Source: an uncultured Clostridium sp.
GTDB lineage: Bacteria; Bacillota; Clostridia; TANB77; CAG-508
Direction of reading: 5' to 3'
Assembly: GCA_930987745.1 (NCBI GenBank)
Contig: CAKNKX010000001.1
Span: 75,035 to 126,091 of the forward strand
Length of the DNA stretch: 51,057 nucleotides
Shown here: positions 38,427 to 48,391 of the stretch, in pieces
Position numbering within the stretch: position 1 is the stretch's first letter
Layout: each line of letters starts with the position of its first letter
Notes under the pieces: model-generated
What the model was told of the DNA's origin: nothing
The model's input: only the letters and a program-made list of their open reading frames with translations
Databases searched by the model: none
Program-made: the position numbers and the translations under genes

Positions 38427-39989
38427 TCATTTAAGTTCTATATCTAATTTATCTTTCTTTAGTTTTTCTGTCAACTTATTAAACAAGTTGGTTATTCCTA
38501 TACAAGCAACTGGTATTATTATTATAACATAAGGCAATATATATCTTGATTTTGTTTCCCACAATAAATGAAATCCAAATCCTCCTAAAAATATCAAACA
38601 TAATAACATAATTTCTTTATCAAGCTTTTTCCTATTTTGAAATATTGTTATTAATGTTCCTGCAAATATGAGTAAATTTAGTGCTTTTTGATATAATTTT
38701 GTTTCTTCATATATTTCTCCATATAACATACTATATAATACTGGATTTTCTTCTTTGTTTATATCACCTTCATATAGTTTATTATAAAAATTATATGCCA
38801 TTGAAGGTTCTGCCCATGTACTAATTAGCTTATTTTTATAAAAATTAATTGCATATATTGGATTTTGTATAAAATATTCTATTCTTTCATTTAAAAGTTC
38901 TCTTGTTTCTTCTTTTATTTGATTTGACTGTTCTGTATTTGAATTTATAATTTTTTGCACTATATTTTCTATTTCTATACTATACCAGCCATTACCAGTT
39001 TCACTTTCACTCATTCCCATATATAAATATGGAACTATTGAAAAAGAATTTTCTTTTGATAAATTATGTTCTTCAAAAAATGCATCTTTAATTAATTTAC
39101 TTGGTATTAATATAATTAATATTGATAATATTGTAACAAATAATATTTTTATAGTTTGTTTTATTTTTTCTTTTTTGATGTCTATATAATTAATTATCCA
39201 ATATATTATTATTGCAATAAAAAATATTATATAATTCATTCTAAGTAAGTAACTAAATGAAAGTAACAAACCAGTTATAATTGCATATCTTATTTTATTT
39301 GTCTCTACATATTTTATTGCAAAATATACTCCCCATATTGATAATGCAAGTCCCATAATATCACCATAGACATATGTTACTAACATTATTAATGGTATAA
39401 ATGTTAATGTAAGCATAAAAAACAAAACTTCATTTATTTCATATTTTTTAGATAGTTTTTTTAAAATAAAATATAAACCTAAAAAAGTAAATATATTAAA
39501 TATTACATTAATGTATTGTATTAAAATATAATCTGTTGTATTAAAAATTTTAAATATTATTGCTATTATTGTAGCTAAAGTTAATTGTTGAGGATAATAT
39601 TCAATATAATTAAAAATGTCTTGTGTCCATTTAGTATTCCCTGTTATACATTTTGCTATTTCTAGTATTTCTTTTGAATCAGCACGAGGAGTCATTAGTG
39701 AAGTATTTATCCACATTATTTGTATCACTGCATATAAAATAATTGATAAAATTATTAAAACAATTTTTAATGTTTTTGGTATTTTTATTTTGTTTGCTAA
39801 ATAACACAAAATAAAAACTTCACATATTATTATAAAAGTAATAATTGCTTTTTCTAAACCTAAATATTCACTACTAGATACTTCTCCCATAGATATATTA
39901 CTAATATAAAAAACATTTAACAAAGTTACTATTAATATTGCAATAAAGACTAATATAAATATGCTACTTTTTAAACTTCTATTTATCAT
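38427..39989 (-). CDS. Polytopic GT-C/ArnT-like glycosyltransferase family membrane protein
   Basis: A 520-residue integral membrane protein with about 11 helices. An extracytoplasmic loop follows the second or third helix (WINTSLMTPRADSKEILEIA; an acidic residue there is typical for GT-C catalysis). A longer soluble insert lies at about 300-400 (MGMSESETGNGWYSIEIEN). It resembles family 39-type mannosyltransferases that use polyprenyl-phosphate sugars. Neighbours GtrA-like and GtrB-like proteins would supply and flip the donor. Overlaps the GtrA gene by 11 bp. Confidence 0.7.
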   Translation of the reverse strand: MINRSLKSSIFILVFIAILIVTLLNVFYISNISMGEVSSSEYLGLEKAIITFIIICEVFILCYLANKIKIPKTLKIVLIILSIILYAVIQIMWINTSLMTPRADSKEILEIAKCITGNTKWTQDIFNYIEYYPQQLTLATIIAIIFKIFNTTDYILIQYINVIFNIFTFLGLYFILKKLSKKYEINEVLFFMLTLTFIPLIMLVTYVYGDIMGLALSIWGVYFAIKYVETNKIRYAIITGLLLSFSYLLRMNYIIFFIAIIIYWIINYIDIKKEKIKQTIKILFVTILSILIILIPSKLIKDAFFEEHNLSKENSFSIVPYLYMGMSESETGNGWYSIEIENIVQKIINSNTEQSNQIKEETRELLNERIEYFIQNPIYAINFYKNKLISTWAEPSMAYNFYNKLYEGDINKEENPVLYSMLYGEIYEETKLYQKALNLLIFAGTLITIFQNRKKLDKEIMLLCLIFLGGFGFHLLWETKSRYILPYVIIIIPVACIGITNLFNKLTEKLKKDKLDIELK

Positions 39990-40467
39990 TCTTTGTCCTT
40001 TTATTATTTTTAAAAATTATAAATTTACTAAATATGTAGTTTACAATTACAACCATAACTTGTGTTACAACTTTAGCTATTATATCATTTATTTTAAATA
40101 CTTTTACCATAACAGCAAAAGTTCCAACATCACATAATATTCCAGATAGCACTCTTGCTAGGAAAAATGAAATACATTCTTTTATTAATTCTTTTTTTGT
40201 TACAGTTTTACTGTCAAATACAAATAGTTTATTTGTTATATATGCAAATAAAACTGAAGCAAACCATGATAATCCACTACTTATAACTTCATCTATTCCT
40301 ATTATTCTTGCAAATATATAGTATGAAACAAAATTAACTACTGTTGCTAATACTCCAAATACTAAATAATTTATTATTTCTTTATAATTCCTATATAAAC
40401 CTTTTATTGTTTCAATATTTATATTTTTTATATCTACTTCTTTTAATGATATTTTTTCTTTACTCAT
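39979..40467 (-). CDS. GtrA-family membrane protein
   Basis: A 162-residue protein with four helices and the GtrA signature (INYLVFGVLATVVNFVSYYI, LSWFASVLFAYITNKLFVF). It probably flips undecaprenyl-phosphate-linked sugar across the membrane. It overlaps the GT2 gene upstream and the GT-C gene downstream, which together form a complete modification set. Confidence 0.88.
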   Translation of the reverse strand: MSKEKISLKEVDIKNINIETIKGLYRNYKEIINYLVFGVLATVVNFVSYYIFARIIGIDEVISSGLSWFASVLFAYITNKLFVFDSKTVTKKELIKECISFFLARVLSGILCDVGTFAVMVKVFKINDIIAKVVTQVMVVIVNYIFSKFIIFKNNKRTKNDK

Positions 40468-41419
40468 CTTCTTTTCCTTTTTCTTTTTTTAATTCTTCAA
40501 ATTTATCAGTATATTGATTTAATTTAAATTCAAAATCTTGTTTATTTCTTTTTGCAATTGTTTGTAATATAAGTCCACCAAAAAATGATTGTATGCTACA
40601 AATAAAGAAAAATACACTTGCAACAAATGATGGCATTTTTGGAACTAACCCTGTATTTATATAATCAATTAATACAGGAATTAAAAAAGCTAGTCCAATT
40701 AAAAATAATATTACTGAAATCCAAGTAAAAAATGAAAATGGTCTATAGTCTTTGTATAATGTTGCAATAGTTTTTATTACTTTAATTCCATCAGAATAAG
40801 TATTTAGTTTTGATTCGCTTCCTTCTGGTCTATCTTTATAGTCAATAATTACATTTTCAACTTTCATATTTTTATCTAATGCATGTATTGTCATCTCTGT
40901 TTCTATTTCAAATCCTTTAGAAAGTATTGGAAATGTTTTTACAAATTTATAACTAAATGCTCTATAACCTGTCATAACATCTCTAATCTTACTTTTATAT
41001 ATTAAATTTATTAATTTTCTAACTAACACATTTCCCGTATTATGAAATAATCTTTTATTTTCAGTGAAATATGTTGATGAAAGTCTATCTCCAACTACCA
41101 TATCAGCATTATTTTCTAATACACATTTTACCATTTCTCTTGCATGTTTAGCAGGATAAGTATCATCTCCATCTATTACGATATAACACTTTGCATTAAT
41201 TTCTCTAAACATTGTTCTTAGAACATTTCCTTTTCCTTGCCTTGTTTCATACCTAACTACTGCCCCTGCTTCTTTTGCAATTTTATCTGTTCCATCTGTT
41301 GAATTATTATCATATACATATATAGTTGCTTCTGGTAATTCTTTCTTAAAATCTTCCACAACTGTTTTTATTGTTTTACTTTCATTGTAACATGGTATTA
41401 GAACTGCTATTTTATCCAT
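40460..41419 (-). CDS. GT2 polyprenyl-phosphate glycosyltransferase (DPM-like)
   Basis: A 319-residue enzyme with VLIPCYNESKTIKTVVEDF, VYDNNSTDGTDKIA and CYIVIDGDDTYPA (DxD), and TGYRAFSYKFVKTFPILSKG, plus two C-terminal membrane helices (FFTWISVILFLIGLAFLIPV; FVASVFFFICSIQSFFGGL). Likely makes a lipid-phosphate sugar donor. Overlaps gtrA by 8 bp. Confidence 0.85.
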   Translation of the reverse strand: MDKIAVLIPCYNESKTIKTVVEDFKKELPEATIYVYDNNSTDGTDKIAKEAGAVVRYETRQGKGNVLRTMFREINAKCYIVIDGDDTYPAKHAREMVKCVLENNADMVVGDRLSSTYFTENKRLFHNTGNVLVRKLINLIYKSKIRDVMTGYRAFSYKFVKTFPILSKGFEIETEMTIHALDKNMKVENVIIDYKDRPEGSESKLNTYSDGIKVIKTIATLYKDYRPFSFFTWISVILFLIGLAFLIPVLIDYINTGLVPKMPSFVASVFFFICSIQSFFGGLILQTIAKRNKQDFEFKLNQYTDKFEELKKEKGKEDE

Positions 41420-41421
41420 AT

Positions 41422-42741
41422 CTATTCATTCCCTTCTTGTTTTTCTTTTCCTGCTTTATTTATTTTTTCTTTTGTTTTTAAATCAACAAATTCTAACATT
41501 ATACATAATACTCCAAATATTGCTATAGCTTGTATTCTATATGTGAAAAATGCATGAATAGTAGAGTGCCCTGCAAAAACCATATACCACACATATGGAT
41601 ATATTGAAATAATTAACAAAATTAATATCTTTTCCCAATTGATTTTATTTTTTCTTGTTTTTATTAAAGCAATTATCCATCCTATTATAGTAACTATACC
41701 ACATGCAAGTAATACATTATTATATAAATAAGTAAAGTTCTCTACGATTGCTCCTATTTTTGTTGCTGGATATTCTTCACTTCCATTTGTTCTAAATAAA
41801 ATTTGATTTATAGCAACTGTAATTAAATCTTTTTGCATAATCAAAGAAGCTATTACCCATTTTGCAAAAAATATTGTTCCATATGCTATTGCCCATAGTA
41901 TAGATAATTTTATTATTTCTAAAAAGGCCTTTTTTATGCTTAAGCTTTCTTCTCTGCTTCTTAATAATACTTCTATTATAAGTGGAATACCTAATGTAAG
42001 TAATGGTGCTGTAAGCAAATCAAAAAATGTTGTAAGCCCACCTATTATAAAAAACAAATATGGTATAAATTTTGCTTTTTGTTTTTTATGTAATAAATTA
42101 ACTATAATTACTGCCAAAAGTGTAATTATAAATATTGCTGAATATTGAATTGACATTGGAACTATAAATATACATACTGCAAGCATTGATACTAAAAATG
42201 CCATTGAATGCATACAGCTTATATTTTTATTTATCAATAAAAGTGATATTCCAAGTAATACAAATATTAATAGCATAAATATATATCTTATTTCTTCATA
42301 ATTAAAAAATAATAATAATGGTCTTATTATAGTTTGTATTCCATGCCAGTACCTTGAATATTCTTGATTATTATGAATATCTGGATTTTCAACAGTTTCT
42401 TGTAATGAAGTATATGAATTATCTTCTTCATTATTATATCTTGAATTTTCAAATGCTCTTATAAATACACTTTCATCTTCTGTTTTTCCTTTATTCATCG
42501 CTGTATTCATTATCAATAAATCTGTAAATACATCTAGATTTGCCCCTTTTATATAATCAGTAAAAAGTGGATTTCCATTTTGATTTATTAATAATTCTTT
42601 TGATTCAGCAATATGTGCTCTTATTCTTTCATTTGGTAGTAAGTATGTTCCTATCATTGCTATAGAAAATACTACTACCATTATTAAAAATAAAATTATA
42701 TATGAAGATATTTTTTTAATTATGTCTTTTTTATTCATCAT
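41422..42741 (-). CDS. Polytopic membrane protein of the polysaccharide operon, unknown
   Basis: A 439-residue protein with about 10 predicted helices and a soluble extracytoplasmic loop at about 40-140 rich in Asn/Asp/Glu (LPNERIRAHIAESKELLINQ, YSRYWHGIQTIIRPLL). The large first loop suggests a GT-C-fold glycosyltransferase, but I do not recognise the family. It lies between the ABC permease and the GT2 gene and shares their transcript. Confidence 0.6.
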   Translation of the reverse strand: MMNKKDIIKKISSYIILFLIMVVVFSIAMIGTYLLPNERIRAHIAESKELLINQNGNPLFTDYIKGANLDVFTDLLIMNTAMNKGKTEDESVFIRAFENSRYNNEEDNSYTSLQETVENPDIHNNQEYSRYWHGIQTIIRPLLLFFNYEEIRYIFMLLIFVLLGISLLLINKNISCMHSMAFLVSMLAVCIFIVPMSIQYSAIFIITLLAVIIVNLLHKKQKAKFIPYLFFIIGGLTTFFDLLTAPLLTLGIPLIIEVLLRSREESLSIKKAFLEIIKLSILWAIAYGTIFFAKWVIASLIMQKDLITVAINQILFRTNGSEEYPATKIGAIVENFTYLYNNVLLACGIVTIIGWIIALIKTRKNKINWEKILILLIISIYPYVWYMVFAGHSTIHAFFTYRIQAIAIFGVLCIMLEFVDLKTKEKINKAGKEKQEGNE

Positions 42742-42753
42742 TTGTTATCCTTT

Positions 42754-43530
42754 CTATAATTGTTCTGCAAAACCTTTTTGTAATTTATTAAATATAATAT
42801 AACCAACTATGCAAAGTATTATTGATATTCCTCCTAATATTAGTAATGCTTTAACATCAGGCATTGTTTGGTCATAAAATATATTTCTATATCCTGTAAT
42901 TATATATGCCATTGGGTTTAAATCTAATATCCATTTAAAATTAGCTGGAATAGATTCAGGTGTATAAACTATTGGTGCTGCATAAAATAATAATTGAAGC
43001 GCTACTCCTATTAAATGTTGTAAGTCACGTACATAAACAGATATACTTGAAACTATTAGTGATATACCTATTAAAAATAAATATTGTACTAATAAAACAA
43101 GTGGATAGAATAATAAATACCATGTAACACCAAGTCCAAATATAATAACAAATGCTAAAATTATTATTGTTGATATTAAAAAGTTTACTGTTTCACTTGT
43201 TACTACTGAGATTGGCAATATTTCTCTTGGAAAATATACTTTTTTTAGAATGTTCCCGTTTTCCACCATTGTAAATGCTGACCTAGTCAATGCTGATGAG
43301 AAAAATGTCCAAGGTATTAATCCACAACAAATATAAACTGTATAATTGTCTTTAGTACTTTTTAATATTAATTGAAAAACTATTGAATATACTAATATTT
43401 GTAACAATGGATTTAAAAATGACCATAATACCCCTAAAAAGGAACTTTTATATTTTCCTCTTATTTCTTTTTTTACGCTTGTTTTTAATAATTCCCTATA
43501 ATTATATAAATTTTTAAATACATTTACCAT
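42754..43530 (-). CDS. ABC-2 type polysaccharide exporter permease (Wzm/TagG-like)
   Basis: A 258-residue permease with six helices. It has the family opening LLKTSVKKEIRGKYKSSFLG followed by VLWSFLNPL, and later YVRDLQHLIGVALQLLFYAA (ABC2_membrane). It exports lipid-linked polysaccharide or teichoic-acid-like polymer with the ATPase at 45859-46603. AGGAG precedes the ATG. Confidence 0.9.
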   Translation of the reverse strand: MVNVFKNLYNYRELLKTSVKKEIRGKYKSSFLGVLWSFLNPLLQILVYSIVFQLILKSTKDNYTVYICCGLIPWTFFSSALTRSAFTMVENGNILKKVYFPREILPISVVTSETVNFLISTIIILAFVIIFGLGVTWYLLFYPLVLLVQYLFLIGISLIVSSISVYVRDLQHLIGVALQLLFYAAPIVYTPESIPANFKWILDLNPMAYIITGYRNIFYDQTMPDVKALLILGGISIILCIVGYIIFNKLQKGFAEQL

Positions 43531-43547
43531 TATATAAACTCCTCATT

Positions 43548-45845
43548 TTACATCATTTTCTTTACATTTTCTTTTAATTTTGATTTTTTAATCAATCCCA
43601 TTATTCCTGTTTTTTGTAGAAATTTAATAAAACCTCTCCATAAAGGATTTTTCCATAACATTCCTTTTATTCTTCCTATTTTGTATTGTTTCTTTGTATC
43701 TAGTGCTGTATATTCCCCTCCTTCTTGAGGAAAATAATTTCTTATATCTAGTTGATTATACATTACTAAATATTGTTTATATAAATCTTTATTTACAACA
43801 CTTCTAGGGTCAATTTGACTTTTATTTTTAGCAAATTCTTCAAATTCTTTTTCAAATATTTTTGCCATATTGTCTAAAGTATAACCATCTAAGATTTTCT
43901 TTCTACAATTTTCTTTTAAGCTATCATCTTTTAAAACTTCTTCAATCGCTTTTACGTAATTATTTATTTCTTCTTCACTATAATCTCTGTTAAAATATCC
44001 ATTTTTAGCAGTTTGAATATTTTTTACAACTCGTCCACATGTATTATCTACTAATTCTTTTTGTCCTCCAACATCTGCAGTTACTACTGGTGTTCCCATT
44101 GATAAAGATTCATAAGTAGTAATAGTTAATCCTTCTACTAATGAACAGATTACACTAACATCTGCTACTTTATAAAATGGTTTAACATTATTTTGCATTC
44201 CGAAAAATATTATATTATCAGTTATTCCCATTTTTCTTGCAGTAGATTTCATTTCATCTAATTGTGGTCCATCACCTACAACTAATAATATTAAATCTTT
44301 GTCTTTTTCAAGTAATTTTTTTAATACATGTAATATGAATATTGGCCTTTTTTCTTCTGAAATTCTACATAAAAATAATATAGATTTTTTGCCTTTTAAT
44401 TTATCTAGTTGTTTTTTCAAGTCCTCATTATCTTCTACATTAATTTTATTTGCATCAAATTCTTTTTCATCTACTCCAATATATACAGTTTTTACATTAT
44501 CAATAGTTCTTCCCATATTTTTCTTCATAGATTCTCTTAATACTTTTGTGCAAGTATAAGTTCTATCTAAAAATCCATCTATTGCAGTAGAATCTCTAGG
44601 ATATTCTCCATTCCTCCAACTCCAGTTTTCACTATGTAAGTAATCTGTAAATACTACTTCTGGAAATTCTGCTTTAAGCCATGGTATTACATAAAATCCA
44701 AAATAACTATTTGATTGCATAACTATATCTATATTTCTAGATTTCATTAAATAATGAATAAATGCTGGCCAATCTTTTCTATGTAAGAACGTAGTTAAAT
44801 CAAAAAATTCTCCATATTGTTCAAATTTTTGTCTCCAAACATAATCTGAAGTTTCTGTAGTTACAATTGTAATATCAAATTTTTCTGGGTCTAATCTTGA
44901 TATTAAATCCAAGTTAAATTTATCTGCTCCTCCAACTTTACACCAAGGAAAAATAAATAATAATCTTATTTTTTCTCCTTTATTATTTATTGGTTTTCTA
45001 TCCCAATTAAAAGTATATGGATAAGAATCATAATTTGAGTTAGTAGTTGTTGGAAATTGTATTGCATATACTTTATTTTTTACTTTTTTTGCTTGTTTTG
45101 CAATTTCTTCTCTTGCATGTTCATCTCTTTTTTTGTCATTATTTATACTTTGTAGTATAGAACCTTCTCTTTTACGATACCAAAATCCATAATAGTTCAT
45201 TCTAATTGGAAAATATCCTTTTTCTAACATTCTAAGCCACATATGCCAATCTTCATGAACATCATCATCTACAACTCCAAACCCTCCTACATCTAGTAAA
45301 GTTTCTTTTCTTATAAGTGAACCAATAGGAATTATATTTTCTTTTTTCTCTATATCAAAATCAAATACTTTTTTCCATAAAAATTCTTGTTTATCAAAAT
45401 TAACTAAATCACAATATACCCATGATGCTTTTGGATTTGTCATAAGAGACCAATAACTACATTCTAAAAATGTTCTATCTAATACATCATCAGAATCTAA
45501 TATATATATTAAATCACATTTTGCTTTAAATATCGCGAAATCTCTTACTAAAATTCTTCCTCTATTTTTTTCATGATATATTTTTATTCTATCATCTAAT
45601 TTTTCTATTTCATCTAAGATTTCTTTTGTTCCTTCTTCTGTACTTCCATCATCTACTATAATCCATTCCCAATATGGAAACGTTTGATTTATAACCGAAT
45701 TTGCTGTTTGTCTTATGTATTCTTTACAATTATAATATCCTGTAATGATACTAATAATCGGTTCTCCATCATTTATAGATTTATTTTTAACAATTTCTTT
45801 TCCAGGTACTAAATTGTAATCAAAATACTTTTCTTCTTCATTCAT
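43548..45845 (-). CDS. Bifunctional GT2-GT4 glycosyltransferase
   Basis: A 765-residue two-domain enzyme. The GT2 domain (about 27-250) has ISIITGYYNCKEYIRQTANS, IIVDDGSTEEGTKEI and LIYILDSDDVLDRTF (DxD). The GT4 domain (about 295-690) has FPWCKVGGADKFNLDLISRL, VYIGVDEKEFD, LFLCRISEEKRPI and EGLTITTYESLSMGTPVV. It likely builds the chain exported by the adjacent ABC transporter. The basic C-terminal tail may touch the membrane. Located between the ATPase and permease genes. Confidence 0.88.
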   Translation of the reverse strand: MNEEEKYFDYNLVPGKEIVKNKSINDGEPIISIITGYYNCKEYIRQTANSVINQTFPYWEWIIVDDGSTEEGTKEILDEIEKLDDRIKIYHEKNRGRILVRDFAIFKAKCDLIYILDSDDVLDRTFLECSYWSLMTNPKASWVYCDLVNFDKQEFLWKKVFDFDIEKKENIIPIGSLIRKETLLDVGGFGVVDDDVHEDWHMWLRMLEKGYFPIRMNYYGFWYRKREGSILQSINNDKKRDEHAREEIAKQAKKVKNKVYAIQFPTTTNSNYDSYPYTFNWDRKPINNKGEKIRLLFIFPWCKVGGADKFNLDLISRLDPEKFDITIVTTETSDYVWRQKFEQYGEFFDLTTFLHRKDWPAFIHYLMKSRNIDIVMQSNSYFGFYVIPWLKAEFPEVVFTDYLHSENWSWRNGEYPRDSTAIDGFLDRTYTCTKVLRESMKKNMGRTIDNVKTVYIGVDEKEFDANKINVEDNEDLKKQLDKLKGKKSILFLCRISEEKRPIFILHVLKKLLEKDKDLILLVVGDGPQLDEMKSTARKMGITDNIIFFGMQNNVKPFYKVADVSVICSLVEGLTITTYESLSMGTPVVTADVGGQKELVDNTCGRVVKNIQTAKNGYFNRDYSEEEINNYVKAIEEVLKDDSLKENCRKKILDGYTLDNMAKIFEKEFEEFAKNKSQIDPRSVVNKDLYKQYLVMYNQLDIRNYFPQEGGEYTALDTKKQYKIGRIKGMLWKNPLWRGFIKFLQKTGIMGLIKKSKLKENVKKMM

Positions 45846-45858
45846 AATCTCAAAACTC

Positions 45859-46603
45859 CTATCTTGTTTCTTTTATGTATTCTTCAACAACCTTATTTGT
45901 ATCCCCATCCATTCTTATTTTTCCATTTTGTAACCATATTGTTCTATCACATAATCTTTTTACAGATTCCATACTATGTGTTACAAATACCATAGTTTTT
46001 CCTTCATTTTTTAATTCTAACATTTTTTCAAAACATTTATTTTGGAAATGTTCATCACCAACAGATAAAATCTCATCTATTAATAAAATGTCAGCATCCA
46101 CATTTATTGCTATTGAAAATGCTAGTCTCATATACATTCCAGAAGAATATGTTCTTACTGGATTATCAATAAATTTTTCTAATTCTGAAAATTCAATGAT
46201 TTGTTCAAGTCTTGCATCTATTTCTTTTTTTGTTAGTCCAAACACTGCTGCATTAAAATATATATTTTCTCTACCTGAAAAGTCAGGGTGGAATCCTGCC
46301 CCCAACTCTAGTAATGAAGTTAGTTTTCCGTTTGTCGTTATTTTCCCTTTATTTGGATATATAATCTTTGTAAGTAATTTTAATAGTGTAGATTTTCCGG
46401 CTTCCATTTGTTCCTATTAAAGCCACTACTTCTCCTTTTTTTATTTTAGCATTTATTCCTTCTAAAACTACTCTTTTTTCTTTTCTATTTCTTGAAAATA
46501 AAAATAATAATTTTTCTTTTATAGTATTTGCTTTATCATAATATACATTAAAAGATTTATAAACATCCTCAATTATTATACTATATTCTGTATTTTCTTT
46601 CAT
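45859..46603 (-). CDS. Polysaccharide ABC exporter ATPase (Wzt/TagH-like), one +1 frameshift site in Walker A
   Basis: A 247-residue nucleotide-binding subunit. It has the Wzt-type loop SFNVYYDKANTIKEKLLFLF, signature YSSGMYMRLAFSIAI, Walker B ADILLIDEILSVGDEHFQ and the switch His (VFVTHSMESVK). No C-terminal carbohydrate-binding domain is present. The frame shifts within Walker A at 46397-46399: AGC-CGG read AGC-(C)-GGA joins ALIGTNGS to GKSTLLKLLTK. No ATP binding is possible without it. First gene of the operon, with a promoter at 46639-46666. Confidence 0.92.
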
Positions 46604-46638
46604 TATAAAATACGTCCTTTCTTGCTATTATCCCGTTA

Positions 46639-46666
46639 ATTATACCATAAATAAACATATTGTAAA
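46639..46666 (-). promoter_or_regulatory. Promoter of the polysaccharide export operon
   Basis: Minus-strand TTTACA (46661-46666), 16-bp spacer, TATAAT (46639-46644), about 35 bp upstream of the ATPase start. Confidence 0.6.
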
Positions 46667-46689
46667 GTTTTTTAAGCTGTTTTTAAGCA

Positions 46690-46718
46690 AAAAAATTAGT
46701 ACTTTTAAGAAGTACTAA
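46690..46718 (-). terminator. Terminator of the pyruvyltransferase gene
   Basis: A 9-bp stem TTAGTACTT (46696-46704) / AAGTACTAA (46710-46718) followed on the minus strand by seven T. The stop codon of the gene lies inside the stem. Confidence 0.85.
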
Positions 46719-47776
46719 TATGAATTTAACCATTTTTCAAATTGTGAAAATTGTTTATTTGATTCTTCTGCAATCATATTTAATTTTTCTTTATCTATTT
46801 TTTCAAAATCTGTCTTTTTTAATATTATATCATAATTTAAGTCAGATATATCATCTAATCTTCCTGGTACTTTTAGTTCATCTTTAACATTATTTGTTTT
46901 TTTACTATATGATAAAGTATATATTTTTTGTCTTAACATAGTTGATAATATCATTGAATGAAATCTTGTGCAAACCATATATGTGTTTTTACTATATTCA
47001 TTTAAGAAATTTTCTATGTTACCATCATAATTAACAACTTTAATTTTTCTTTCGTATTTTTTTGGAATCATATCTTTTATTTTTTTTATTGCTTCAAGGT
47101 CTTGTTCGAACTCACAAAAAGATATTAGATTTACTGTATATCCTCTTTTTGCAAACATAATAGCTATTCTTTTTATATAATCATTATATATTTCTTCTTT
47201 TCCTTTTAAATTTTCTCTTATGCTTAAATCAATAACTGAAATTCCTACTTGTAACATTTTTTTATTTTTTATATATTTGTCCACATTATATGCAAATGCT
47301 ACATCTGGTGCATATGAAATATTTTCTTGAGATTTAAATAAATCATATGATTTTAAGTCTCTAAAACATACTCCTTCACAATTTTGAAATAGTTTTTTTG
47401 CATTTTCTACATATTCTTCATGATAATATGGTCCAAAATTACATGTCATATAAAAAAATGGTTTATTTTCTTGTTTACATTTTTTTGTAAACTTTGTAAA
47501 TTCACTCATTTCATTTATTGAATATTCGGATTCAATAAATATAGAGCCACCAATATAAATAAATGCATCAAAATCTGACAAATTGACTTCATCTACATTT
47601 CTATCTGTTTTAACAAATTTAACATTTTCTAAGTTTATAAATGGCTTTTTATATTTTTCTTCTTTTATATGAATATAAAATTCTACATTTTCATATCTTT
47701 TAGCTAAAACATATATAAAAAAGTCATCTCCAAAATTTGCTCTTGAATAACCAAATAATAATACCTTTTTTCTCAT
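46715..47776 (-). CDS. Polysaccharide pyruvyl transferase family protein (CsaB-like)
   Basis: A 353-residue protein of the family that adds ketal-pyruvate to cell-wall polysaccharide, the ligand for SLH-domain proteins. It opens KVLLFGYSRANFGDDFFIYV and has YIGGSIFIESEY, FFYMTCNFGPYY and the C-terminal YMVCTRFHSMILSTMLRQKI (TRFHS family motif). Single-gene unit with its own promoter and terminator, adjacent to the export operon, with which it probably cooperates. Confidence 0.82.
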   Translation of the reverse strand: MRKKVLLFGYSRANFGDDFFIYVLAKRYENVEFYIHIKEEKYKKPFINLENVKFVKTDRNVDEVNLSDFDAFIYIGGSIFIESEYSINEMSEFTKFTKKCKQENKPFFYMTCNFGPYYHEEYVENAKKLFQNCEGVCFRDLKSYDLFKSQENISYAPDVAFAYNVDKYIKNKKMLQVGISVIDLSIRENLKGKEEIYNDYIKRIAIMFAKRGYTVNLISFCEFEQDLEAIKKIKDMIPKKYERKIKVVNYDGNIENFLNEYSKNTYMVCTRFHSMILSTMLRQKIYTLSYSKKTNNVKDELKVPGRLDDISDLNYDIILKKTDFEKIDKEKLNMIAEESNKQFSQFEKWLNSY

Positions 47777-47801
47777 AACTTCCCCTTGACCTTTTTGTTT
47801 T

Positions 47802-47831
47802 AGTATATACTATTTTTTTCTTTCTAGTCAA
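47802..47831 (-). promoter_or_regulatory. Promoter of the pyruvyltransferase gene
   Basis: Minus-strand TTGACT (47826-47831), 18-bp spacer, TATACT (47802-47807), about 25 bp before the ATG. Confidence 0.6.
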
Positions 47832-47903
47832 TAGTTAATAATATTTTAACTAGCTTCAAAGTTACCGCAATATAATTTAAATTTCAAAAAACTCTATAGA
47901 TTA

Positions 47904-47932
47904 TTGACTCATATTTTTAAAAACTATATAAT
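47904..47932 (+). promoter_or_regulatory. Promoter of the Nudix-radical SAM operon
   Basis: TTGACT (47904-47909), 17-bp spacer, TATAAT (47927-47932), then a leader of about 50 nt ending in GGAGAGGTGG before the ATG. Confidence 0.7.
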
Positions 47933-47988
47933 AGAAATAATCTTATCATATACAGCATTTCATAATTTTATGGAGAGGTGGTGATAAA

Positions 47989-48381
47989 ATGAATATAGAA
48001 ATTTATGACATCAACGATGCAAATGAACCTAGTATCGTAGTCATATGTGCTAAATATAATGATAAATTTGTTATGTGTAGACACAAAGGTCGTAAAACTT
48101 GGGAAATTCCAGGTGGGCATATCGAAAAAGGTGAACTTCCTGAATCTGCAGCCAAAAGAGAATTATATGAAGAGACTGGAGCTACAGAATTTGTTATAGT
48201 TCCAGAATATAAATATGCATTCGAAACAAATGGAAAAAAAGTCTTTTCAATTATGTACAAAGGAACAATTAGTAAAATGGAGCCGTTACCAGATTTTGAA
48301 ATAGAAGAAATTAAGTTCTTCGATGAAGTACCACAAAATGTAACATATCCAGAAATATATGAAAAAATATTGAAAGATTAG
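47989..48381 (+). CDS. Nudix hydrolase (MutT-like)
   Basis: A 130-residue single-domain Nudix protein. The box GGHIEKGELPESAAKRELYE followed by ETGA fits the consensus fully. WEIPGGH precedes it. Probably hydrolyses a nucleoside-diphosphate derivative. It is followed 10 bp downstream by a radical SAM gene on the same transcript, the second radical SAM/Nudix pairing in this window. Confidence 0.88.
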   Translation: MNIEIYDINDANEPSIVVICAKYNDKFVMCRHKGRKTWEIPGGHIEKGELPESAAKRELYEETGATEFVIVPEYKYAFETNGKKVFSIMYKGTISKMEPLPDFEIEEIKFFDEVPQNVTYPEIYEKILKD

Positions 48382-48391
48382 AGGTCATAAT

